A DNA stretch of 64,000 nucleotides, taken from contig NZ_DATIND010000127.1 of assembly GCF_035474595.1 (NCBI RefSeq), positions 37,440-101,439 of the forward strand. Direction: 5' to 3'. The notes beneath the pieces are model-generated. The model searched no databases. It was not told the origin of the DNA and saw nothing but the letters and a program-made list of their open reading frames with translations. Origin of the DNA: Longimicrobium sp. (lineage in GTDB: Bacteria > Gemmatimonadota > Gemmatimonadetes > Longimicrobiales > Longimicrobiaceae). Below, piece after piece: positions 26,341 to 33,449 of the stretch. The position numbers and the translations under genes were made by a program. The number at the start of each line of letters is the position of its first letter. Position 1 is the stretch's first letter.

Positions 26341-29300
26341 ATGAACCCTCCCACCGCCCTTCCGTCCGTGGCCGACGCCCCCGTGGCCGCAATCCCCGCC
26401 GACCTTCCGCGCGCCGAGCTGAGCGATAACGCGCGGATCGTGCTCGCCAAGCGGTACCTGAAGAAGGACGAGTCGGGGAAGCCGACGGAAGGCCCGGAGG
26501 AGATGTTCTGGCGCGTGGCCTACACCATCGCCAGCGCCGACCGCCGCTACGGCGCGTCGGAGGACGGCGTGGTGGCCCTCGCGCGCGAGTTCTACGCGCT
26601 GATGACGAAGCGGCTGTTCGAGCCCAACTCGCCCACGCTGATGAACGCCGGGCGGCCGCTGGGCCAGCTCTCCGCCTGCTTCGTGCTGCCGGTGGACGAC
26701 GAGCTGTCGAACGGCGGCAGCGGCATCTACGACACGCTGAAGTCGATGGCGCTGGTGCACCAGTCGGGCGGCGGCACCGGCTTCTCGTTCAGCCGCATCC
26801 GCCCGGCGGGCGACCACGTGCGCAGCACCACCGGCGTGGCCAGCGGCCCCATCTCGTTCATGTCGCTGTACGACGCGTCGACCGAGGTGGTGAAGCAGGG
26901 TGGCACGCGCCGCGGCGCCAACATGGGGATCCTGCGGGTGGATCACCCGAACGTCGAGGAGTTCATCGACTGCAAGCAGGACATCACCAAGATCACCAAC
27001 TTCAACATCTCCGTCGCCATCACCGACGCGTTCATGAACGCGGTGGAGCGGGGCGCCGAGTACGACCTGATCAACCCGCGCAACGGCCAGGTGGCGGGGC
27101 GCAAGGACGCGCGCCGCATCTTCGACAAGATCGTGGAGAACGCGTGGCGCACCGGCGAGCCGGGGGTGTTCTTCATCGACCGCGCGAACTTCTACAACCC
27201 GGTGCCGCACCTGGGCGCGTACGAGGCCACCAACCCCTGCCTCACCGGCGACACGCAGGTGCTGACGGTGGAGGGCCCGCGCCGCTTCGACGAGCTGGCC
27301 GCCAGCGGCGACGACGTGCTGGTCTACGCCTTCGACCGGCTGGCGCAGGCGCCGGTGGTGCGCTGGATGCGCCGCCCGCGGCTCACGCGGCGCGACGTGG
27401 AGGTGATCGAGATCGAGTTCGACAGCGGGCTGACGGTGCGCTGCACCCCGGACCACAACTGGATCGGCCTGAACGGCGAGAAGATCCCCGCGGGCGAGCT
27501 GCGCGGCGGGGTGAGCGTGCGCGCGTACGCGGTGGCGCAGCTGCAGGAGCGCCCGGCGGCCACGGCGGGGAACCACAAAGTCGTGGCCGTCCGCCTGGCG
27601 GGGCGCGCCGACGTGTACAACGGCACCGTCGACGACGTGCACACCTACGTCGTCGCCGACCCGCACGCGGTGGAGGCCGGTGCGGCGTTCACCGGCGTGG
27701 TCAGCGCCAACTGCGGCGAGCAGCCGCTGCTGCCGTACGACGTGTGCAACCTGGGCTCGGTGAACGTGGGCGCCTTCGTGCGCAGCGACGTGCCGGCGGA
27801 CAGCCCCTGGTACGAGCGGGTGGACTGGAAGGAGTACCGGCGGGTGACGCGGCTGTCCACGCACTTCCTGGACAACGTGATCGACGCCAACCAGTACCCG
27901 CTCCCCGAGATCACCGACCTGGCCAACCGCATCCGCCGCATCGGGCTGGGGGTGATGGGCTTCGCCGATCTCCTCGTCCGCCTGGGCGTGCCCTACAACA
28001 GCGAGGAGGGGGTCGAGATCGGGCGGCGGGTGATGGAGTTCCTGGACGAGGAGGGGAAGAAGGCGAGCGAGCAGCTGGCCGAGTCGCGCGGCGCCTTCCC
28101 CGAGTGGGAGAAGTCGATCTGGGGGCCCGACGACACCTGCGCCCGCGCGCCCAACGGCGACCGCATCCGCCCCATGCGCCGGCTGCGCAACTGCAACGTG
28201 ACCACGGTGGCGCCCACGGGCACCATCTCCATCTTCGCCGGCTGCTCCAGCGGGATCGAGCCGCTCTTCGCCGTCGCGTTCATGCGCAACCAGGCGGGGG
28301 CGATGATGCCCGACGTGAACGAGGACTTCGTGGCCGTGGCGAAGGCGGGCGGGTGGTACAGCGAGGGGCTGGTGGAGCGGATCGCCCGCGAGGGGCACAT
28401 CCACTTCCCCGAGGTGCCGGCGGCGGTGCAGAAGGCGTTCGTGACCGCGCACGACATCACCCCCGAGTGGCACGTGCGGATGCAGGCGGGCTTCCAGGAG
28501 CACTGCGACAGCGCCATCAGCAAGACCACGAACTTCCCGCACGAGGCCACGGTCGAGGACGTGCGCGAGATCTACGAGCTCGCCTTCCGGCTGGGGACCA
28601 AGGGCGTGACCGTGTACCGCGACGGCAGCCGCGACGGGCAGGTGCTGTCGACGGGGGCGACGAAGACGCCGGCGCAGCAGCAGGCCGAGGTGGCGGAGCT
28701 GGTGGAGGTGCGCGCGAAGGCGGCGGAGGTGTTCGAGCGCGGCGCGAAGCTGGAGCGCGAGGTGGCGCGGCTGCGCGAGGAGCTGAAGCAGGCCGAGTTC
28801 CGCGAAACGCAGATCCGCCGGCACAAGCGCAAGCGCCCCAGCGTGCTGCGCGGCACCACGCGCAAGATGGGCTCGCCGCTGGGCGACGTGTTCGTGACCA
28901 TCAACGAGGACGACCAGAACCACCCGTTCGAGGTGTTCGCCACGCTGGGGAAGGCGGGCTCCGTCGCCATGGCCGACGTGGAGGCGATCGGGCGGCTGAT
29001 CTCGCTGGCGCTGCGCTTCGGGATCCCGGTGAACGAGGTCTACACGCAGCTGCGCGGCATCAGCTCCGACAAGGCGATCGGCTTCGGCGCCAACAAGGTG
29101 CACTCGGTGCCCGACGCGATCGCGCAGGCGATCGGACTGCGCGAGCAGGAGAAGGCGGGGGTGCAGCAGGAGCTGATCCCCGAGGCGGTGCTGCAGACCG
29201 AGAACGCGGCCGACCTGGCGATGGGCTTCACGCCGGCCACGGAGAGCAGCGGACCGCCGCAGCTCACGCTGGACTACCACGGCGGCGAGACCTTCATGGG

Positions 29301-29385
29301 CACCTGCCCCGAGTGCAAGAGCCAGCTCGAGTTCGCCGAGGGCTGCATGAAGTGCCACGTCTGCGGCTTCAGCGAGTGCGGGTGA
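26341..29385 (+). CDS. nrdJ: Adenosylcobalamin-dependent (class II) ribonucleotide reductase with intein
   Basis: 1014 residues as translated, about 856 after splicing. It converts ribonucleotides to deoxyribonucleotides using B12. Visible features: FEPNSPTLMNAGRPLGQLSACFVLPV (substrate-site Ser and Cys), GGGTGFSFSRIRP, NP|CGEQPLLPYDVCNLGSVN where the intein interrupts the NxCxE catalytic loop, TVAPTGTISIFAGCSSGIEPLFA, then a lysine/glutamate-rich coiled insert (about 770-825), a TSCPD-like domain (VFVTINEDDQNHPFEVFATLGK) and a C-terminal zinc ribbon with two Cys pairs (CPEC, CHVC). The upstream region has NrdR-like and DnaA-like sites. It is monocistronic. Confidence 0.96.
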   Translation: MNPPTALPSVADAPVAAIPADLPRAELSDNARIVLAKRYLKKDESGKPTEGPEEMFWRVAYTIASADRRYGASEDGVVALAREFYALMTKRLFEPNSPTLMNAGRPLGQLSACFVLPVDDELSNGGSGIYDTLKSMALVHQSGGGTGFSFSRIRPAGDHVRSTTGVASGPISFMSLYDASTEVVKQGGTRRGANMGILRVDHPNVEEFIDCKQDITKITNFNISVAITDAFMNAVERGAEYDLINPRNGQVAGRKDARRIFDKIVENAWRTGEPGVFFIDRANFYNPVPHLGAYEATNPCLTGDTQVLTVEGPRRFDELAASGDDVLVYAFDRLAQAPVVRWMRRPRLTRRDVEVIEIEFDSGLTVRCTPDHNWIGLNGEKIPAGELRGGVSVRAYAVAQLQERPAATAGNHKVVAVRLAGRADVYNGTVDDVHTYVVADPHAVEAGAAFTGVVSANCGEQPLLPYDVCNLGSVNVGAFVRSDVPADSPWYERVDWKEYRRVTRLSTHFLDNVIDANQYPLPEITDLANRIRRIGLGVMGFADLLVRLGVPYNSEEGVEIGRRVMEFLDEEGKKASEQLAESRGAFPEWEKSIWGPDDTCARAPNGDRIRPMRRLRNCNVTTVAPTGTISIFAGCSSGIEPLFAVAFMRNQAGAMMPDVNEDFVAVAKAGGWYSEGLVERIAREGHIHFPEVPAAVQKAFVTAHDITPEWHVRMQAGFQEHCDSAISKTTNFPHEATVEDVREIYELAFRLGTKGVTVYRDGSRDGQVLSTGATKTPAQQQAEVAELVEVRAKAAEVFERGAKLEREVARLREELKQAEFRETQIRRHKRKRPSVLRGTTRKMGSPLGDVFVTINEDDQNHPFEVFATLGKAGSVAMADVEAIGRLISLALRFGIPVNEVYTQLRGISSDKAIGFGANKVHSVPDAIAQAIGLREQEKAGVQQELIPEAVLQTENAADLAMGFTPATESSGPPQLTLDYHGGETFMGTCPECKSQLEFAEGCMKCHVCGFSECG
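27238..27711 (+). mobile_element. 158-residue mini-intein inside NrdJ
   Basis: Residues 300-457 of NrdJ interrupt the motif ATNP^CGEQPLLPYDVCN. The insert starts CLTGDTQVLTVEG (splicing block A, Cys1), has block B as CTPDHNWIG (T..H at intein residues 70 and 73), block F as DVYNGTVDDVHTYVV and ends GVVSAN before extein Cys+1. The penultimate residue is Ala rather than the usual His, a known but less common variant. There is no LAGLIDADG or other endonuclease, so it cannot home by itself. Cys+1 is the catalytic thiyl-radical cysteine of NPCGE. Confidence 0.93.
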
Positions 29386-29481
29386 GGCATTAGCTTGTAC
29401 CTGCTGATGACGAGGTACGGACAGGCGGGCTTCCGGCGACTGCCGGGGGCCCCGCGTTCGTTAAGGAGGGAGGAGGATCGT

Positions 29482-30549
29482 ATGGACCTGTCGCTGGACC
29501 TTGGGGCCGATTCCGCCATCGTTCCGCTGGAAGCTCCGCCGCGGACGCAACGTTATCCGCGGCTCCGGTACATGGGCTCCAAGTATCGTGTCGTTCCCCA
29601 TCTTGCGGGGATTTTCTCCGATCTGAGGTTTGACCGCGCGCTCGATGCGTTCAGCGGCAGCGGCGTGGTTGCCTACGCGCTGAAGGAGATGGGCAAGGAA
29701 GTGGTCGCGAACGACTTCCTGACGTTTCCCTCCACGGTCGCGCGGGCAGTGGTGGAGAACGGGAGCACGCTCCTGGACCGGCACGACGTCGAGTACCTGC
29801 TCTCCCCGAACGAAGATGGCCGGGACTTCATCGCTCGCACCTTCGCCGGGCTCTACTTTCCGTCGGAGGATCACGCGTTCCTCGACGCCGCGTGGTCGCA
29901 CGTGGATCGTCTCCCCGCCTACCAGCGCGATCTCGCGATCGCGGCGATGTGCCTTGCCGCCGCGCGCAAGCAGCCGCGCGGTGTCTTCACCATCACCGAC
30001 TTCCGCTATGACGACGGGCGGAGGAACCTGCGGACACCGCTGCGCGAGCTCTTCGTGGAAGCTGTTCGCGACCTGAACCGCGCGGTGTTCGACAATGGGC
30101 GGGACAATCGGGTCTCATGCGGGGACGCACTGTCGCTGGACCCGGACGGCTTCGACCTCGTCTATTTCGATCCCCCGTACGCTCCGCCGCGCGACGACAG
30201 CGACTACATCAAGCGGTACCATTTCCTCGAAGGCCTCTCAGTGTACTGGCGCGGGCTGAAGATCATGGAGGAGACGGCGACGAAGAAGATCGAGAAGCGC
30301 TTCACGCCGTTCGCATACAAGCGCACCATCCGCCACGCGCTCGCCGAGCTGTTCCACCGCTTCCGGAACAGCACCATCGTGCTCTCCTACAGCTCGAACT
30401 CCGTTCCCGGCCAGCAGGAGGTCTACGAGGCGCTCGCGGCGGAGAAGGAGCACGTCGACGTCCACACGATCCCCCACCGTTACTCGTTCGGCACGCACGC
30501 GGCGGCGCAGCGCAGGGTCGTTGACGAGTACATTTTCGTGGGAAGGTGA
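29482..30549 (+). CDS. D12-class N6-adenine DNA methyltransferase (restriction-modification)
   Basis: 355 residues. RLRYMGSKYRVVPHLAGIF and DAFSGSGVVAYALKEMGKEVVANDF are motifs X and I, and VYFDPPYAPPRDDSDYIKRYHFLEG has the DPPY catalytic motif of adenine methylases. It starts at an ATG 5 bases after AGGAGG, which outweighs an upstream in-frame ATG at 29395. With the endonuclease-like gene six bases downstream it makes a type II restriction-modification system; it would protect host DNA at an unknown target. Codon use is somewhat less GC-extreme than in nrdJ, which suggests acquisition by transfer. Confidence 0.9.
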   Translation: MDLSLDLGADSAIVPLEAPPRTQRYPRLRYMGSKYRVVPHLAGIFSDLRFDRALDAFSGSGVVAYALKEMGKEVVANDFLTFPSTVARAVVENGSTLLDRHDVEYLLSPNEDGRDFIARTFAGLYFPSEDHAFLDAAWSHVDRLPAYQRDLAIAAMCLAAARKQPRGVFTITDFRYDDGRRNLRTPLRELFVEAVRDLNRAVFDNGRDNRVSCGDALSLDPDGFDLVYFDPPYAPPRDDSDYIKRYHFLEGLSVYWRGLKIMEETATKKIEKRFTPFAYKRTIRHALAELFHRFRNSTIVLSYSSNSVPGQQEVYEALAAEKEHVDVHTIPHRYSFGTHAAAQRRVVDEYIFVGR

Positions 30550-30555
30550 CTTCTG

Positions 30556-31407
30556 GTGCGTGCCGCAATCAGCTTTCCCGACCTGCTCACGTCACTCGCC
30601 GATCTTGGACGCGTCGTTCGGGAAAATCCCGAACTCCAGGCGCGCATCCAGTCGCTCGTGGAGGAACTACGTTCCATTGGCGAGCCGACGCGTGCGTCGC
30701 TCGCGGCGTTCGTGTCGAAGCACCCCGACTCCGTCCCCGTGCTTGCGACAGCCGCGGGGCTGACGCGCGAGATGCTCAAGAACCAGCTGCGGCACCGTTT
30801 AGGGTCGAGCAGCTGGACGAAGCTTGCACGAACGGATGCGGATCGTCTCGTCGAGATGCTCGACGAGTTTGACCTTGTGCAGCGGCTGTCGGAGCAGATG
30901 CGACGTAAGTGGACGTTCGCGGACGTGCTGCTAGAGCGGTATCTCTGGTCGCAGCGGGGCGCTTCCGGCGCGATCGGCAGAGGGAGGAGCGTCGAAGACC
31001 AGGTCGAGGCCGTCGTGCGCAAGCTGGGGTTGCCGATCGCGTTGCGGACGCAGTTCAAGGGGCGTGGCGGGACGTCCGCACCGTGTGACCTCGCCATCCC
31101 CGCGGGCGGCGAGCATGCGCAGATCGTGATCGCGATGAAGGGGTTCAACTCGACGGGCAGCAAGCTCAGCGATGCGGTGCGCGAGATCGTCGCGATGGCG
31201 GAAGCGCGCCTGCCGCAGCAGTTCGTGTTCGCGGTCGTGGACGGAATCGGCTGGAAAAGCCGTCAGGCCGATCTCCGCCGGATTTACGAGTTGTGGGAAC
31301 GGCGCTCGATCGATGGCCTGTACACGCTTGCCCATCTAGACCGCCTCGAAGCCGATCTTCGCGCCGCAGCAATGCGGTTGGGGATGAACGACGATCGCCA
31401 GACTTGA
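30556..31407 (+). CDS. Probable type II restriction endonuclease (DpnII/MboI-like)
   Basis: 283 residues from GTG, 6 bp after the methyltransferase gene. The C-terminal half has the pattern SAPCDLAIP, QIVIAMKGFNSTGSKLSDAVREI, FVFAVVDGIGWKSRQADLRRIYELW, which is typical of PD-(D/E)xK restriction enzymes of the DpnII group: the Asp in CDLAIP and the A-x-K of IAMK are candidate metal-site residues. The N-terminal half is helical and probably recognises DNA. The pairing with a D12 adenine methylase supports this call. Target sequence unknown. Confidence 0.78.
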   Translation: MRAAISFPDLLTSLADLGRVVRENPELQARIQSLVEELRSIGEPTRASLAAFVSKHPDSVPVLATAAGLTREMLKNQLRHRLGSSSWTKLARTDADRLVEMLDEFDLVQRLSEQMRRKWTFADVLLERYLWSQRGASGAIGRGRSVEDQVEAVVRKLGLPIALRTQFKGRGGTSAPCDLAIPAGGEHAQIVIAMKGFNSTGSKLSDAVREIVAMAEARLPQQFVFAVVDGIGWKSRQADLRRIYELWERRSIDGLYTLAHLDRLEADLRAAAMRLGMNDDRQT

Positions 31408-31457
31408 TCCGGAGTTCGCGACTGACGCGCCGTTCAGCGGAACGGGGGGGGGTGGAA

Positions 31458-32036
31458 ATGAGGATCTTTCCAGGCGAAGTCGCCTGGTACGTGACGGGGC
31501 GGTTCTACGCGGGGGAGGGCGGATCCGCGTTCGATGCCGGGTATTTCCTGCACCTGCAGGGGATCGAGGGGGCACTGTTCAGCGGCGCGCCGGGCGAGGG
31601 GACGGCGTACCTCACCTTCCTGGCCGATCCGTTCACCGCGACCAAGGTGGCCAACGGCGACATCTCGCTGGGGCTGGACGCCGTCGGCGAGTTCGGCGTG
31701 TACCTGAACCGGGATCCGCGCGCCACCTTCGACGACCCCGCCACGTTCGGCGCGGGCGAGGAGATCGCGCGGTTCCGGCGCGTGAGCATGGTCGTGGGCG
31801 CCACCGTCGGCGCAGGTGAGGCGAACCGGCCGCTCTTCTCGTCGAACGTCTTCTCCGCGCGGCTGGTGCGGAGCCGCGAGTTCGAGCTGGGCGGGCGCCG
31901 CTACGACCTGCGCCGGCTGATGCCGAACGGCGTCACGCAGTGGGGGACCGCCGCCACCACCGCCACGGGAAGCTCCCCGGCCATCCCGTTCGTCGGCTCC
32001 GCCATCGCCATCGGCGGCGATCCGCGGCATCCCTGA
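31458..32036 (+). CDS. Hypothetical protein
   Basis: 192 residues, no signal peptide. It begins MRIFPGEVAWYVTGRFYAG and continues with strand-rich stretches (GYFLHLQGIEGALFSG, TAYLTFLADPF, SARLVRSREFELGGRRYDLRRL). It ends in a Gly/Ser/Ala tail. I do not recognise a family. It lies 50 bp after the restriction gene on the same strand; its composition is again strongly GC-rich like the chromosomal background, so it is probably not part of the restriction-modification unit. Confidence 0.6.
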   Translation: MRIFPGEVAWYVTGRFYAGEGGSAFDAGYFLHLQGIEGALFSGAPGEGTAYLTFLADPFTATKVANGDISLGLDAVGEFGVYLNRDPRATFDDPATFGAGEEIARFRRVSMVVGATVGAGEANRPLFSSNVFSARLVRSREFELGGRRYDLRRLMPNGVTQWGTAATTATGSSPAIPFVGSAIAIGGDPRHP

Positions 32037-32211
32037 GGCATCGGCCGGGCTCGTCATCCCTATCGCCCCGGGACGCGGGAGAAGACGTCCGGGCTCCCGC
32101 ATCGAATCCCCCGCTCCACGTGTTCCTTGACCGGGCGCCCGCCCGGATGCACACTGCGTCCAGCCTCTCCGCAGGATCCCGCCGTCCCATCCCCGCTCCC
32201 CCGCTACCGCC

Positions 32212-32778
32212 ATGCAGCAGATCAAGGGCACCATCCTGAAGTCGCGGCTCGCGTTCGTGGAGCAGCACTGGGGGCGCGAGGGTGTGGAGCGCGTGGTGGG
32301 CTCGCTCCAGGACGACGACCAGAAGGCGCTGCGCACGGTGCTGTCGGTGAAGTGGTACCCGTTCGAGATCGGCGAGCGGCTGGACGCGGCCATCGTGCAG
32401 GTGCTGGGCGACGGGAAGAGCGAGGTGTTCGAGCGGCTCGGCGCCGCCTCGGCCGACGCGAACCTGACCACGCTGCACAAGCAGTTCCTCAGCCCTGGCC
32501 GGCCGCACGTGTTCCTGGGCAAGGCGCCGCAGATCTACGGCTTCTACTACGAGACGGGGCGCCGCACCTACGAGCAGACCGGCGAAAGCTCGGGGGTGAT
32601 GACGACGTACGAGGCCGAGACTTTCAGCGTGCCCGACTGCCTGACGGTGATGGGCTGGTACCGCCGCGCGCTGGAGATGTGCGGCGCCGGCGGCGTCTCG
32701 ATCGTCGAGGAAGAGTGCCGCGCCCGCGGCGGCGGCGTCTGCCGCTACCGCATCGAGTGGAGCACCGTGGCCGACTGA
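32212..32778 (+). CDS. TIGR02265/DUF2378-like protein
   Basis: 188 residues. KGTILKSRLAFVEQHWGREGVERVV, SVKWYPFEIGERLDAAIVQVLG, and the C-terminal DCLTVMGWYRRALEMCGAGG plus CRARGGGVCRYRIEW resemble the TIGR02265/DUF2378 paralogue family of Myxococcus and related bacteria, in which the C-terminal part recalls V4R or heme-NO-binding domains. Four Cys are near the C-terminus. The role is unknown; regulation or small-molecule sensing is a guess. A hairpin follows downstream. Confidence 0.6.
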   Translation: MQQIKGTILKSRLAFVEQHWGREGVERVVGSLQDDDQKALRTVLSVKWYPFEIGERLDAAIVQVLGDGKSEVFERLGAASADANLTTLHKQFLSPGRPHVFLGKAPQIYGFYYETGRRTYEQTGESSGVMTTYEAETFSVPDCLTVMGWYRRALEMCGAGGVSIVEEECRARGGGVCRYRIEWSTVAD

Positions 32779-32850
32779 GGCGAACGCCGCGGGATCGCGT
32801 CACGTCACAGTGAATCGGCGGCGGGAGGATGACAGATGAGGGTGATCACG

Positions 32851-32883
32851 GCGGCCGCCGCGGAGAACTTCCGTGGCGGCCGC
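32851..32883 (+). terminator. Hairpin downstream of the TIGR02265-like gene
   Basis: GCGGCCGCCGCGGA pairs with TCCGTGGCGGCCGC through 14 bp with one wobble pair; the loop is about 4 nt. It lies 72 bp after the stop and is followed by AATTCGTTGTG rather than a T-run. Confidence 0.55.
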
Positions 32884-32899
32884 AATTCGTTGTGTCTCG

Positions 32900-32939
32900 C
32901 CCACCCGGTCCATGATGTCCCCACCCGGTCCATGATGTC
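32900..32939. repeat. Perfect 20-bp tandem duplication
   Basis: CCCACCCGGTCCATGATGTC occurs twice back to back. The unit is unrelated to the other repeat families here. It lies in a gene-free stretch. Confidence 0.9.
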
Positions 32940-33449
32940 ATCGAACGTTTCCATCCAGCGGAATGCAAACGAACGTTGACGATCCATGGATGTAAACGCT
33001 CCGCTTCTCCGCGCAAACCACCCTCTCCGTTGGGGATGCGGATATCCCGATGTCGCCCAGCGGGTTGGAAAGATGGGACGAAGCTGTTATCTTCCCTCCA
33101 CGAAATGGCTCCGGCCGTCGATCCGCGCGAGCGGCGACGGCCGGAGCCGCGTGCTTCCACCGGGGCGAGGGCGGGCGGCGACGCTCGTACCACGCAGGGA
33201 GCCGTTCGTCCCGCGCGGGCCGCCGTTCATGCCCACGCGGGTGGATTCTTCGCGGAATTGCGACAAAATTCAATGCGTCGCGAGGAAACTTCGCGGCGGC
33301 GCCGGGCGTACACCGGTGCAACCTTCGGCAGTGCCTGGGCATCCCATGGGCATGTCGGAGCACCCCGCCGGCGCACCCGCCCCGGGCGACCGATCCGGGC
33401 ACCGCGGCACGCCCCGGCGGACCTCAACCTTCTGAAACAGATCGTGACG
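32940..33449. other. Gene-free region upstream of the TonB-dependent receptor
   Basis: About 510 bp without a convincing gene; ORFs in it have irregular codon use. It is less GC-rich than the surroundings. TTGGAA (33065-33070), 16 bp, TTATCT (33087-33092) could be a promoter, but it is 358 bp from the start codon, so a long leader would be required. No riboswitch was recognised. Confidence 0.35.

Noticed and set aside
25450..29358. Long minus-strand ORF (1302 codons) opposite nrdJ
   Set aside because: Shadow of nrdJ and of small upstream genes; no domain pattern and no start signal.
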